From Kineococcus sp. NBC_00420 (GTDB taxonomy: Bacteria > Actinomycetota > Actinomycetes > Actinomycetales > Kineococcaceae), in assembly GCF_036021035.1 (NCBI RefSeq), contig NZ_CP107930.1, positions 496,001-560,000 on the forward strand: DNA of 64,000 nucleotides, written 5' to 3'. The notes below the pieces were generated by a model. That model was given only the letters and a program-made list of their open reading frames with translations. It had not been told where the DNA came from and ran no database searches. A program made the position numbers and the translations under genes. Below are positions 43,259 through 51,849 of the stretch, piece after piece (positions within the stretch are counted from its first letter, which is position 1; each line of letters begins with the position of its first letter).

Positions 43259-43959
43259 GATGGGTGTGTCCGGCCCACCGACGCGAGGACGTCGAGCAGG
43301 GCCGAACCCAGCCGGGGATCGGCCAGCAACCGGAAGGGCCCGACGGTGTCGACGACGATGTTCTCCGCACCCGGGAGGTGACTGGAGCCGGGGATGTTCG
43401 GATCGATCTTCGCGTAGATCGAGGTGATGCAGCGGTTGACGTCCTCCACGGCGGTCAGGGTCCGCAGCAGTTCCCCGACGGGCGCGAAGACGCGCACCGC
43501 CCGCAGCGGGACGAACCGGGCGAGGCTCGAACCCGAGAAGGGGGAGTTCACGGCCACCAGGTGCTTGAACGAGCCGTCACCGTTGTGGTGGGCGAGCAAC
43601 TGCTTGCCGATGAGGCCGCCCTTGCTGTGCCCCACCAGGGCGATCCGGCCACCCCCGCTCAGGCCGTTCTCCTCGACGTGGCGGCGCACCCGGGAAGCCA
43701 TCTCGGGGATCTCGCCGCTGTTGAACCCGAGACTGCTCACGACGTGCACGGGATGGCCACCCCCGTGCAGGGCATCGATGATCGGCTGCAGGAAGCGCCA
43801 GGACTCGAAGACACCGGGAACCAGGACGACCGGGATCGACCCACCACCGCCCGCGCCGTACTTGGGCGCCAACACACTGCGCCGCAGGCTCTTCGCCTCC
43901 CACCTCAGCGCGTACCACAGATCCGCACCCACCCGGCGGACGATCTCGAGACGCCTCAC
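43255..43959 (-). CDS. Alpha/beta hydrolase, lipase-like
   Basis: A 234-residue protein starting at GTG 43959 in a GTGA overlap with the upstream hydrolase gene. It has a basic N-terminus, the oxyanion strand IPVVLVPGVFESWRFLQPII, the nucleophile elbow IALVGHSKGGLIGKQLLAHH, and a substrate-pocket region (VAVNSPFSGSSLARFVPL). The acid is probably in IYAKIDPNIPGSSHLPG and the His near the C-terminus. It looks like a small esterase or acyltransferase of the triacylglycerol-lipase type; substrate unknown. Confidence 0.75.
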   Translation of the reverse strand: MRRLEIVRRVGADLWYALRWEAKSLRRSVLAPKYGAGGGGSIPVVLVPGVFESWRFLQPIIDALHGGGHPVHVVSSLGFNSGEIPEMASRVRRHVEENGLSGGGRIALVGHSKGGLIGKQLLAHHNGDGSFKHLVAVNSPFSGSSLARFVPLRAVRVFAPVGELLRTLTAVEDVNRCITSIYAKIDPNIPGSSHLPGAENIVVDTVGPFRLLADPRLGSALLDVLASVGRTHPS

Positions 43960-44556
43960 GGCGAGGACTCCCCCACCGCCATCGTCGCCAACTCGCGTGT
44001 CCCCCACCACCAGCGCAACCGGGCCACCTCGGCGGGGTGCGACCAGTGGACGACGTGACCGGCACCGGGAACCTCAGCGACAGCACTCTCGAGGCACGCT
44101 GCGGACAGTCGTTGCGGCCACGCGGCCGAGGCCAGCCGATCCCGGTCCCCCCGCACGATCAGCAGGGGAACCCGCACCTGCTCGAGGGCGTCTTCGATGT
44201 GTTCGTCCAGCATGAACCGCGACGTCCACCACCAGACCCGGGCCCTGCAGGCCGCTGCCGCGAACAACTGGACGAACTTCAGGTTCAACGGCTCCCCCGA
44301 GGTGTCCCAGGCCAGCCGCCGCGCCTGGGAGAACCGGTTCCGGGCGGCGTCATCGGTCGTGGGGGTGAGGAGGACCGCACAGCGGACGTCGGCGGGTTCG
44401 GTGCTGAGGAGTTCGGCGACGACCTGGACACCGAGGGAGTGCCCCAGCAGCACGCCCCCCCCCCGTCAGGTCCTGCTCGCGCAGGAAACGCGCGAGCGCC
44501 TGCGAGGTCCACCCCGAGAAGGAGGCCCAGTGGCCACGGCTCTCGGGACGCGTCAC
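43956..44556 (-). pseudogene. Alpha/beta hydrolase interrupted at a ten-G tract
   Basis: Reading from GTG 44556, VTRPESRGHWASFSGWTSQA and LARFLREQDLTGGG run into a run of ten G (44464-44455 on this strand). The continuation is in the next frame: LLGHSLGVQVVAELL (nucleophile elbow), ADVRCAVLLTPTTDDAARN, RVPLLIVRGDRDRLASAAW (acid Asp) and VPGAGHVVHWSHPAEV (His), ending at 43956. With nine G the two halves join into a single protein of about 199 residues. The true N-terminus may lie further upstream in yet another frame (AFDRFQENP is visible near 44590). Homopolymer slippage, phase variation or sequence error are all possible. Confidence 0.65.
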
Positions 44557-44695
44557 CGGCTTCGGCGGACGTCGGGCGTCACGGGTTCTCCTGGAAGCGG
44601 TCGAAGGCCGCTGTTGGACCTGCGGGCAACCGCAGGTGCTCCGACGGTGGAGGGCACGCCGGGTTGTGCCACGAAGCGGTGAGGCCAGCACGGCG

Positions 44696-44914
44696 TCAGC
44701 AGCAGCCCGGACGTGTCTTCGCCCTCGTCACCACGTCTGACCACGTGTCGTGGGCCATCGCGTCCACCCATCGGCCCACGCTGGCGTACGAGCCACGCGA
44801 CCCCCACTTCGTGACCAGGGACGTGGTGCCCTCGGCCGGGATCCACCACGGGACGGCCGGTGAGCTCGGAGTGGAGCAAGCGCCGACCGGTGTCGGCTCC
44901 CGGGTCTGCTGCAA
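44696..44914 (-). CDS. Short hypothetical protein
   Basis: A 72-codon frame with strong third-position GC from about 44840 to the stop: WWIPAEGTTSLVTKWGSRGS, then SVGRWVDAMAHDTWSDVVTR, ending KTRPGCC. The first 20 codons are less convincing. Unrecognised; it could be a fragment of a larger lost gene. It lies between the interrupted hydrolase and the next hypothetical gene, in the same direction. Confidence 0.4.
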   Translation of the reverse strand: MQQTREPTPVGACSTPSSPAVPWWIPAEGTTSLVTKWGSRGSYASVGRWVDAMAHDTWSDVVTRAKTRPGCC

Positions 44915-44963
44915 CCTGGGCTTGCCCCGGTCGTCAGCGGTGCGCGGGGTGTGGCTGGTCAGG

Positions 44964-45497
44964 TCAGAGGAGTGGGTCCTGTTCCCATCCGTCGGCCAGC
45001 GGAGGGTGACCGTTCTGCGGGGTCGGGCTCGAGGGGTTCGGCTCGCTGGATCTTCGGGTCTTGCCGGGCGCGCGGGTCCTGGGGGTCTTGCCCGGCTGCA
45101 CCGTGCCGCTGGCGGCGAGACCGTCGTGGGGACCTGGCGACGCCGGCGCAGGTGGTGCCTCCTCCGCCCGCAGCTGGTACCGCCTGCTGCTCCAGCCCCT
45201 GCGGTGTCTGATCAGGTGACCCGCATCGCTGAGGTGCGCCAGGGTGGCACTGATGTTGCCCCCGATCACCAGCACCAACCAGGAGGCGCGCACGTCGTCC
45301 GGCAGTCGCCGCCACACCTCCTGCCGGACCGCGTCGAGGGGAAGCAGGTCGTCGGAGTCCGCGAAGACGCCGAGGACGATCTCCTGCAGCTCACCCAGCA
45401 GGCCCGGTGGACGAGGCGGTAGCGTCGACGAAGCACCAGCGGCGGTGAAGTCAGCCGGGAGCTGCGGGGCGTGGACGTCGAGCTCGAAGCGATCCAT
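44964..45497 (-). CDS. Hypothetical protein, 177 residues
   Basis: ATG 45497 with a perfect AGGAGG seven bases upstream makes the start firm. Residues about 30-110 form a compact helical region (GLLGELQEIVLGVFADSDDL; DAVRQEVWRRLPDDVRASWL; GNISATLAHLSDAGHLIRHR) with a winged-helix look: a helix pair, then a basic wing HRRGWSSRRYQLR. The C-terminal 60 residues are Pro/Ser/Thr/Arg-rich and probably disordered. A DNA-binding role is possible but unproven. No family recognised. Confidence 0.65.
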   Translation of the reverse strand: MDRFELDVHAPQLPADFTAAGASSTLPPRPPGLLGELQEIVLGVFADSDDLLPLDAVRQEVWRRLPDDVRASWLVLVIGGNISATLAHLSDAGHLIRHRRGWSSRRYQLRAEEAPPAPASPGPHDGLAASGTVQPGKTPRTRAPGKTRRSSEPNPSSPTPQNGHPPLADGWEQDPLL

Positions 45498-45685
45498 GCG
45501 GCACCTCCTCGACGACCCGAGCGACCGTGGACGACCTGCGTGACGTGGCCGTCACCTGATCATGCAGCAGATCCGCGCTGACCGACGAGGAGGTCACCAC
45601 GGGTTCGCCGGTGTCCTGGTCGCTGCGTACCCCCGCGGACGCGGACGAGTGGGGTCAGGGTCCCTCGGCCTCACGGAACGCCGCT

Positions 45686-46126
45686 CTACGCCTGCTCACG
45701 TTCTTGCACCAGCAGGTCCGCCAGGAGGTCGGGCTGCTCGTAGCGGGCTTCGTAGCCACTGTCCACGAGGACGGTGCCGACGGCGATGACCGAGACCCCC
45801 GCCATCTGCGCGTCCAACGCGAGGTCACCGGGGAGGAAGTCCCCCTCGCCCAGAGCCAGCAGCCGGGCGCGGGTGGCCTGGTCCACCTGCTCCCACCACG
45901 CTCTGAGCAGCGCCCGTTGTCCTCCCGCCTGCTCGAAGACGCCCGAGCCACCGGTGCGCTGGGAGTCGAGGCGGGGGTCGTGCGTGGATCGGTCAGGACC
46001 CGGGGTGTCCAGTCCCAGCTCGATGCCGCTCCGAGCGGTCGGGTGGTTGTGCTTCTCGCGCGTCCGCCCTCCGGGCTGGAGTGTCTGGCCGCAGAACGGA
46101 GAGTGGGACGAGGGAGAACGGGACAC
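45686..46126 (-). CDS. Hypothetical protein, 146 residues
   Basis: The C-terminal 80 residues look like a folded helical protein (ALLRAWWEQVDQATRARLLA; LGEGDFLPGDLALDAQMAGV; EARYEQPDLLADLLVQ), while the first 60 are low-quality and the start is uncertain. The WWEQVD...RARLL...GDFLP pattern is one I associate with uncharacterised actinobacterial proteins only. Cooriented with its neighbours at 44964 and 46144. Confidence 0.5.
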   Translation of the reverse strand: MSRSPSSHSPFCGQTLQPGGRTREKHNHPTARSGIELGLDTPGPDRSTHDPRLDSQRTGGSGVFEQAGGQRALLRAWWEQVDQATRARLLALGEGDFLPGDLALDAQMAGVSVIAVGTVLVDSGYEARYEQPDLLADLLVQEREQA

Positions 46127-46143
46127 GACCTGACCATGTCATA

Positions 46144-46464
46144 TCACCGTGTGTGTTGCCTGAGTGGCTCGCTGTCATGCTCGATCTGGCGGGGAACACC
46201 CGCCGGACCGACGGGAGGCTCGACCTCTTCCACGGACACGATCGTGGTCGAGGGGTCCTCGACCACCAGGACGACCGGCGTCCCGTGCACGCGGAAGGAC
46301 AACCAGGACGGACCACCCGCGCGGTGCACGACGTCGAAGAGGACGCCCGCGTAGGGCTGAGGCCCCCGCTCGGTGGAACAGGCCACGACGAGGTGGGAAC
46401 CGACGTGGGTGAACGCCAGGTCGGACACGCACAGTTCCGGCACTGCCACACGGTAACCACACAC
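46144..46464 (-). CDS. Hypothetical protein, 106 residues
   Basis: From GTG 46464 (a second GTG lies six codons on, at VAVPELC). A predominantly beta-strand protein: AVPELCVSDLAFTHVGSHLV, VLFDVVHRAGGPSWLSFRVH, GTPVVLVVEDPSTTIVSVEE, then an acidic tail. It may be a small beta-barrel or half of a sandwich. No motif, no membrane segment. It sits 17 bp upstream of the 146-residue gene and may be cotranscribed with it. Confidence 0.5.
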   Translation of the reverse strand: MCGYRVAVPELCVSDLAFTHVGSHLVVACSTERGPQPYAGVLFDVVHRAGGPSWLSFRVHGTPVVLVVEDPSTTIVSVEEVEPPVGPAGVPRQIEHDSEPLRQHTR

Positions 46465-46694
46465 CCCCCTGATGGGGGGCAGAACGAGAGATCAGCCCTC
46501 TCGAGCTGCCGGCCAGGTGGCGTGACCTCAGCCACGTCGCCACATCAGGCCACGACACAGCTCATCGGCGGGCGCACCCGGTCGCAGCACCCCCCGAACA
46601 GGCGATCGTGCCGCCCGCTCGACCCGCCGAAGAGTGAGGAGAGCAGGAAGCCCACGAGCAGCGGGGTGACCAGGCGGCGTTCGAGGAGGACCCA

Positions 46695-47096
46695 GTGCAG
46701 TACCACCCGCGTCCGAGCACGACCCACCGCAACGGGTCGTCTGCCGGGCGCCCCGCCCCGCCCCAGCCCGCCTCTGCCGCTGAGATCAGCGCGCTGGCCC
46801 GGATGCTGCTGAACCGCCCCGAGCTGGCTCACCTCGACGACGACAGACTGCTCCTGCGCCTGGCCCGCACCACCGCCGTCGGGCACCTGCTGCGTTCCCG
46901 CGTGGCCGCCGCAGCGTCCGACGCCGAGCGCCTCCTGGACGCCATGCTCAACGACGGCCGCGCCGTGGTCCTGGACATCACCGACCCCGATCCGCGGGAG
47001 GGGGTGCTGGCGGTGCGTCGCCCTGCCGCGGTGAGCGACCTGCCCCGCGCTCGTGACATGGCGCGCGGACTCGCCCCGCTCCTCGCGCGGCGCTGA
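46695..47096 (+). CDS. Hypothetical protein, 133 residues
   Basis: GTG 46695 behind GAGGAGGA. A disordered Pro/Ser N-terminus leads to a helical domain (EISALARMLLNRPELAHLDD; RLLLRLARTTAVGHLLRSRV; SDAERLLDAMLNDGRAVVLD) and a beta strand with the acidic turn ITDPDPREGVLAV. Not recognised. It is the only rightward gene in this patch, and runs toward the tRNA terminator. Confidence 0.6.
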   Translation: MQYHPRPSTTHRNGSSAGRPAPPQPASAAEISALARMLLNRPELAHLDDDRLLLRLARTTAVGHLLRSRVAAAASDAERLLDAMLNDGRAVVLDITDPDPREGVLAVRRPAAVSDLPRARDMARGLAPLLARR

Positions 47097-47293
47097 CCAC
47101 CGTCCCACCGGCGATGGAGCCGCGGGGGTGACGCGGGGGTAACGCGGCGACGGAACCGGCCGGCCTCGCCCCCGGTGGCGAAACCCTTCTGCGGCGTGCA
47201 CTCGCCGCCGCGGCAGCTCCACCGGACGTGGGCCGGACTGCACTGGTACCCACCGTCGTCCCACGGACGCCGGAAGGACCGGCGCCGGAGACG

Positions 47294-47331
47294 AAAAAGG
47301 CCCCGACCTGCGTTTCCGCTGGTCAGAGCCT
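47294..47331 (-). terminator. Rho-independent terminator of tRNA-Leu
   Basis: On the minus strand AGGCTCTGACC (47331-47321), 12-nt loop, GGTCGGGGCCT (47308-47298), an 11-bp stem with two G-U pairs, followed by TTTTT (47298-47294). This is the only classical terminator with a U run seen in the window. Confidence 0.85.
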
Positions 47332-47353
47332 GTCCCGTCGCTGTCTCAACGAG

Positions 47354-47438
47354 TGTCCGAGGGGGGACTTGAACCCCCACCCACTATACGTGGACTAGCA
47401 CCTCAAGCTAGCGCGTCTGCCTATTCCGCCACCCGGAC
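47354..47438 (-). tRNA. tRNA-Leu (anticodon GAG)
   Basis: An 85-nt class II tRNA. Acceptor stem GTCCGGG pairs with CTCGGAC (one G-U), discriminator A at 47354, no encoded CCA. Anticodon stem CTAGC/GCTAG holds the loop TTGAGGT with anticodon GAG, reading CUC and CUU. A long variable arm follows, then the T arm GGGGG-TTCAAGT-CCCCC. The terminator lies 23 bp downstream. Confidence 0.97.
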
Positions 47439-47602
47439 GAGTGGTGCTCACCCGTGCCTTCCGGTCGGTGCGAACGAGGAAAACCGTAGCACGCTGAGAG
47501 CCTCGATCACGCCACGCGTCCGGGGCCGACGGGGTGCTCCGGACGGGGGAAGCTGCTGCGCCACACCTCCTGTGGCCCACGCCGGGTGCCGATCCACCAG
47601 AG

Positions 47603-48601
47603 GTGAGCCACGCCCTGCCCGAGACCGCCCGCTCGACCACGGATCCCGCGAGCGCCGCGCGCGCCCTGGTGGAGGGGATCGAGCGTGTCGTCCGGGGGCG
47701 GCGGCAGGCGGTGGAGCTGCTCGTGACGGCGGTCCTGGCGCGGGGGCACGTGCTGATCGAGGACGTCCCGGGGAGCGGGAAGACGACGATGGCGACGGCT
47801 TTCGCGGCGTCGCTGGGGGCGGACTGCGCGCGGGTGCAGGCGACGGCGGACCTGTTGCCGGCGGACGTGACGGGGTCGGGGATGTGGGACCCGGCGGCCG
47901 AGGGGTTCCGGTTCGTGCCGGGTCCGTTGTTCGCGCCGGTCGTCCTGGTGGACGAGCTGAACCGGACCTCGCCGCGGACGCAGTCGGCGTTCCTGGAGGC
48001 GATGGAGGAACGGGCGGTGACCGTGGACGGTGTCCGGCACCGGTTGCCCGATCCGTTCGTGCTGGTGGCGACCCAGAACCCGGTGGAGCAGCACGGCACG
48101 TACCCGTTGCCGGAGGGGCAGCTGGACCGGTTCGCGGTGCGGTTGGTGCTGGGTCCCATCGGTGAGGACGTGGAGCGGCAGGTGCTGCGGGAGCAGTTGG
48201 CGGGCAACCGTCCGGAGGCGTTGTCGCCGGTGCTGGCGTTGAGCGACCTGATCGGGTTGCAGCGGGCGACGACGCAGGTGCACGTGGCGGAGGCGACCCT
48301 CGACCTCGCGCTGAGGCTGACCCGGGCGACGCGCACGGACCCGCGGATCGTGTCGGGGGCGGGGACGCGGGCGGCGTTGACGCTGGTGCGGTGCGCGCAG
48401 GCGCGGGCGTTGCTGGGCGGGCGGGACCACGTGCTGCCGGAGGACGTGCAGGCCCTCGTGGTGCCCGTGCTCGCGCACCGGCTGGTGCCGGCGGAGGAGC
48501 ACCGGTTCGCGGACTCCCCGGGGACGGCGTCGCGCACGCTGGCGCAGGAACGTCTCGCGGCGGGTCTCGTCGCCGGCACGGCCGTGCCGATCCACCGGTG
48601 A
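47603..48601 (+). CDS. MoxR-family AAA+ ATPase
   Basis: A 332-residue MoxR/RavA-type ATPase thought to act as a chaperone for metal or complex insertion. Walker A is LIEDVPGSGKTTMATAFAAS, Walker B with sensor is VVLVDELNRTSPRTQSAFLE, sensor 1 is VLVATQNPVEQHGTYPLPEG, and sensor 2/lid regions follow (SGAGTRAALTLVRCAQARAL). It starts at GTG 47603. It forms a tightly overlapping operon with DUF58 and transglutaminase genes, a conserved trio in bacteria of unproven role. Confidence 0.92.
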   Translation: MSHALPETARSTTDPASAARALVEGIERVVRGRRQAVELLVTAVLARGHVLIEDVPGSGKTTMATAFAASLGADCARVQATADLLPADVTGSGMWDPAAEGFRFVPGPLFAPVVLVDELNRTSPRTQSAFLEAMEERAVTVDGVRHRLPDPFVLVATQNPVEQHGTYPLPEGQLDRFAVRLVLGPIGEDVERQVLREQLAGNRPEALSPVLALSDLIGLQRATTQVHVAEATLDLALRLTRATRTDPRIVSGAGTRAALTLVRCAQARALLGGRDHVLPEDVQALVVPVLAHRLVPAEEHRFADSPGTASRTLAQERLAAGLVAGTAVPIHR

Positions 48602-49638
48602 GCGACGCGCGATCCGCTGCTGGTCCCCCGCCCGTCCTGGAGCGCGAGGTCCTGCTGACGCAGCCGAGCACGGACAAGATCCTGCGGATGCGCCCGATCC
48701 TCGTGGCGACGGCGGGGCCGGCGTTGCTGCTGCTCTCCTTCGGGGTCGGCAACCGCTGGATCGCGCTGGTGGCGTGCCTGCTGCTGGCCGCGGTCGGGGT
48801 CGCCGTCGCGACGCTGCCGCGGGTCTGGACGCTGTCGGTGCGGGTCGACGTGGCGGCCCGGACGCGGGTGGGCGAGGTGGTGGAGCACGTCTTCCACCTG
48901 CACAACCACGGGCCGCGGGACCTCCCCCCGGCCGTCCTGCACTTCCGCGGCGACGCCTTCGCGGCGGGTCACACCGCGCTGCCGGCGATCCCGGCCGGAG
49001 CGAGCGTGGCGCTGCGCGTTCCTCGCGAGGCCGCCTTCCGCTGCTTCAGCCCGGGCCCGGAGGTCCTCGTCGAGGCGGCGGACAGCCTCGGGTTGCTGAC
49101 CGTGGAGCGGGTCGGGCGCGTCGGCGCGCCCGTGCACGTCCACCCCGCACCGGCGACGCCGCCGCCGCCGGCGACCCCGCCCGCGAGCGCCGGGGTGGAG
49201 GACGTGGCGGGGGTGCGTCCGTTCCGGCGGGGGGACCGGGTGTCGTCGGTGCACTGGCGGGCGAGTGCGCGTCGGGGTGCGCTCTCGGGTCCCTCGCGTG
49301 GTGCGGGCGCGGGGTTGGTGGTGGTGGAGCGGGAGGCGGAGCCGGTGGGTCTGCTGGTGGTGGCGATCGGTGGTGCCTCCTCGGGTGACAGGGTGGATGA
49401 CGGGGCGTGGGAGGAGCTGCTGGCCTCTGCTGCGGCGCTGGTGCGTCGGGAGCTGGGGTCGGGGCAGACGGTGCGGGTGGTGCTCGCGGGGGCGTCGGGT
49501 GAGGGTCTGGGGGCTCTGGACGTGCTGGCGGCGGCAGGCGGGCCGACGCCGGTGGACGGGGTGGCCGCGCGCGCGGCCGCGGGTCGTGACGGTCGGGTGC
49601 TGGTGGGCGAGCTGGGGACGGGGTGGCGGTTCGCGTGA
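48598..49638 (+). CDS. DUF58-domain membrane protein
   Basis: A 346-residue protein from GTG 48598 (GTGA overlap). Two N-terminal helices (RPILVATAGPALLLLSFGVG; WIALVACLLLAAVGVAVATL) precede a beta-sandwich-like region (VEHVFHLHNHGPRDLPPAVL) and the DUF58 signature DVAGVRPFRRGDRVSSVHWR, followed by a von Willebrand-A-like segment (LVVVEREAEPVGLLVVAIGG). It is the usual middle gene of MoxR operons; the VWA-like part may bind the ATPase. Confidence 0.9.
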   Translation: MSDARSAAGPPPVLEREVLLTQPSTDKILRMRPILVATAGPALLLLSFGVGNRWIALVACLLLAAVGVAVATLPRVWTLSVRVDVAARTRVGEVVEHVFHLHNHGPRDLPPAVLHFRGDAFAAGHTALPAIPAGASVALRVPREAAFRCFSPGPEVLVEAADSLGLLTVERVGRVGAPVHVHPAPATPPPPATPPASAGVEDVAGVRPFRRGDRVSSVHWRASARRGALSGPSRGAGAGLVVVEREAEPVGLLVVAIGGASSGDRVDDGAWEELLASAAALVRRELGSGQTVRVVLAGASGEGLGALDVLAAAGGPTPVDGVAARAAAGRDGRVLVGELGTGWRFA

Positions 49639-51713
49639 GCAGGCGGTCGGGGACGTCGATCGAGGCGGCGTCGATCGAGGCGGCGGATCCCTACGTGACG
49701 CACGGGGCGGGTCGCGCGGTGCTGGTGCCCGCGGCGCTGGCGGTGCTGGGCGCGGCGTGGGGTCTGGTCGTGACCGGTGGACTGCCGGCGGGCGGGGTGG
49801 CGACGACGGCGGCGGGTCTGGGCCTGGCGGCGCTGGTGCGGGGCGCGACGTCGTCGCGCTCGGCGCGGGCGTGGACGGGGGTCCTCGCGGCGGGGGCGGG
49901 TGCGGTGTGGCTGCCGGGGGTGGTGTCGGGCTCGGGGGTCTTCGCGCTGTGGCCGGTGCTGGCGTTGTGCCTGGCGGTGCGCCAGTTCGCGAGCGCCCGT
50001 TCGTTGCGCGAGGTGCGGTTGGTGCTGGGGTTGTCGGTGCTGGTGGTGCTGGCGGCAGCGGGGGTGTCGCCGGTGGCGGCGTTGGTCGGCCCGTTGGTGG
50101 TGGTGTGGTCGGCGGTGCTGGTGGGTTTCGCGGGAGCGGTGCCGCACCGGGTCGGGGGTGCGGCGCAGCGGGTGCGGACGCTGCGGGCGGTGGCGGCGGC
50201 CGGGACGGCGGGGGTGCTGCTGTTCCTGCTGGTGCCGGCGGGTGGCGGGGCGTCGTTGGCCGGTGGCGCGCTGGGGCGGGCGACGGCCTCCGGTGCGGAG
50301 GAACGGGCGTCGGCGGCTCCGCGCTCGGGTGCGGCCTACGCGGGGGGTGACCTGGACCTGTCCTCGCGCGGTGAGCTGCCGCAGACGGAACTGGTGAGCG
50401 TGCCGGCGGACTCCCCCGGGTGGTGGCGTTCGGCGGTGCTGGACACCTACGACGGGCGGACGTGGACGGGTGGTCCGGTGGCGTCGTGGTCGTCGGGGTC
50501 GTCGCAGTGGTCGGCGGCCGGGGAGGACGGCGCGACGGGGCCGCAGCGGGTGGACGTGGTGGAACCCGTGTCGGGTGACTACCCGGCGCTGCTCAGCGCC
50601 GGGGCGCCGGGGGCGGTGTCATCCCCGGGGGTCGACCTGCGGGTGGTGCCGTCGGGCGCCGCGGCGTGGCTGGGGCCGGTGGGGGTCCCCTACACGGTGA
50701 CGTCTTCGGAGACCCCCACGCTCGGGTCGAGCGTGGACTCGGGATCGGGCGCCGGGGCGGCGCCGGTGGAGGAGGAGCGGTGGCTGCAGCTGCCGTCGTC
50801 GCTGCCGCAGCGGGTGCGCGACCTCGGGGTGCGCCTGGCGGTGGGGCGCGGGCCGGTGGCGACGGCCCGGGCGGTGAACGAGCACCTGCACGCGAGCGCG
50901 CGCTACTCCCTGGACGCGCCGGTGCCGGCGGCCGGTGAGGACGCGGTGGACGCGTTCCTCTTCGAGGACCGCATCGGCTTCTGCGAGCACTTCGCGAGCG
51001 CGGAGGTGGTGCTGCTGCGCTCGGCGGGGATCCCGGCGCGGTTGGTGACGGGTTTCGCCGGTGGCACCGACGCCGGTGGGCGGCGGGTGTTCCGCGGTGC
51101 GGACGCGCACGCGTGGGTGGAGGTGTGGGTCCCCGGGCAGGGATGGACGACGTCGGACCCGACGGCGGGTGCGCAGCTCGTGGCGGGGGATCGCCCGTCG
51201 TGGGCGGCACGGGCGTGGTCGTGGGTGCAGCGCACGGTGACCGAGGTGCTGGCGAGCGCCGTGGCGCGCACCGTGCTGGCCGTGGTGCTGGTGGGGGTGG
51301 CCGTCGGTGCGTGGGTGCTGCTGCGGGCGGGGGCGCGTCGTCGCCGGTCCCGGACGGGGGTCGCGGACGCGGTGGTGGTCCGCCGGCGCGGCGACGGGGT
51401 GTCGCCGTCGGTGCTGGCGCTGCTGGTGGCGTGGGAGCGCTTCGACGCGGCGTTGCCGCCGGAGCGTCGCCGGGGTGGCGCGGAGGGGCTCTCGGCGTGG
51501 CGCGCGCGGTTGCTGACGCCGGCGGGGGCGGGGCCGCTGGCGGCTCGGCGGGAGGAGCTGGGGGCGGCGCTGGCGGTGGTGGAGCGGGCCTGCTTCGCCC
51601 GCCGGGTGCCGTCGCGGGCGGAACTGGAGGGGGCGGTCGCGACGTTGGAGCGGGCGTCGTCCACGGTGCTGGCGGCGGCTCGGGTCGCGGGCTCGGCGGG
51701 TGCTCGGGGGTGA
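49635..51713 (+). CDS. TgpA-type transglutaminase-like membrane protein
   Basis: A 692-residue protein from GTG 49635 (GTGA overlap). The first 210 residues contain about six helices (VLVPAALAVLGAAWGLVVTG; VLGLSVLVVLAAAGVSPVAA; GTAGVLLFLLVPAGGG). An extracytoplasmic region ends in a transglutaminase/papain-like domain with catalytic C450 (IGFCEHFASAEVV), H492 (ADAHAWVEVW) and D508 (TSDPTA). A further helix (TVLAVVLVGVAVGAWVLLRA) and a cytosolic tail follow. Proteins of this kind may crosslink or cleave wall peptides; role unproven. Last gene of the MoxR operon. Confidence 0.9.
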   Translation: MSRRSGTSIEAASIEAADPYVTHGAGRAVLVPAALAVLGAAWGLVVTGGLPAGGVATTAAGLGLAALVRGATSSRSARAWTGVLAAGAGAVWLPGVVSGSGVFALWPVLALCLAVRQFASARSLREVRLVLGLSVLVVLAAAGVSPVAALVGPLVVVWSAVLVGFAGAVPHRVGGAAQRVRTLRAVAAAGTAGVLLFLLVPAGGGASLAGGALGRATASGAEERASAAPRSGAAYAGGDLDLSSRGELPQTELVSVPADSPGWWRSAVLDTYDGRTWTGGPVASWSSGSSQWSAAGEDGATGPQRVDVVEPVSGDYPALLSAGAPGAVSSPGVDLRVVPSGAAAWLGPVGVPYTVTSSETPTLGSSVDSGSGAGAAPVEEERWLQLPSSLPQRVRDLGVRLAVGRGPVATARAVNEHLHASARYSLDAPVPAAGEDAVDAFLFEDRIGFCEHFASAEVVLLRSAGIPARLVTGFAGGTDAGGRRVFRGADAHAWVEVWVPGQGWTTSDPTAGAQLVAGDRPSWAARAWSWVQRTVTEVLASAVARTVLAVVLVGVAVGAWVLLRAGARRRRSRTGVADAVVVRRRGDGVSPSVLALLVAWERFDAALPPERRRGGAEGLSAWRARLLTPAGAGPLAARREELGAALAVVERACFARRVPSRAELEGAVATLERASSTVLAAARVAGSAGARG

Positions 51714-51849
51714 CCTCGGCGAGCGCGGCGTTCGTCGGCGGTTAACCTGAGTGCCCGCCGCGCGGGTGGCCTGCTGCCAGCCGGTGGACGGTGCACCGGG
51801 CACGGCGACCCACCGCCGCGCGGCCGACGACTCTGGATCGGGGAAGCCC

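Noticed and set aside
46545-47264. A 239-codon minus-strand frame near tRNA-Leu.
   Set aside because: Opposite strand of the 133-residue gene with a good ribosome site; Gly/Arg/Val-rich shadow.
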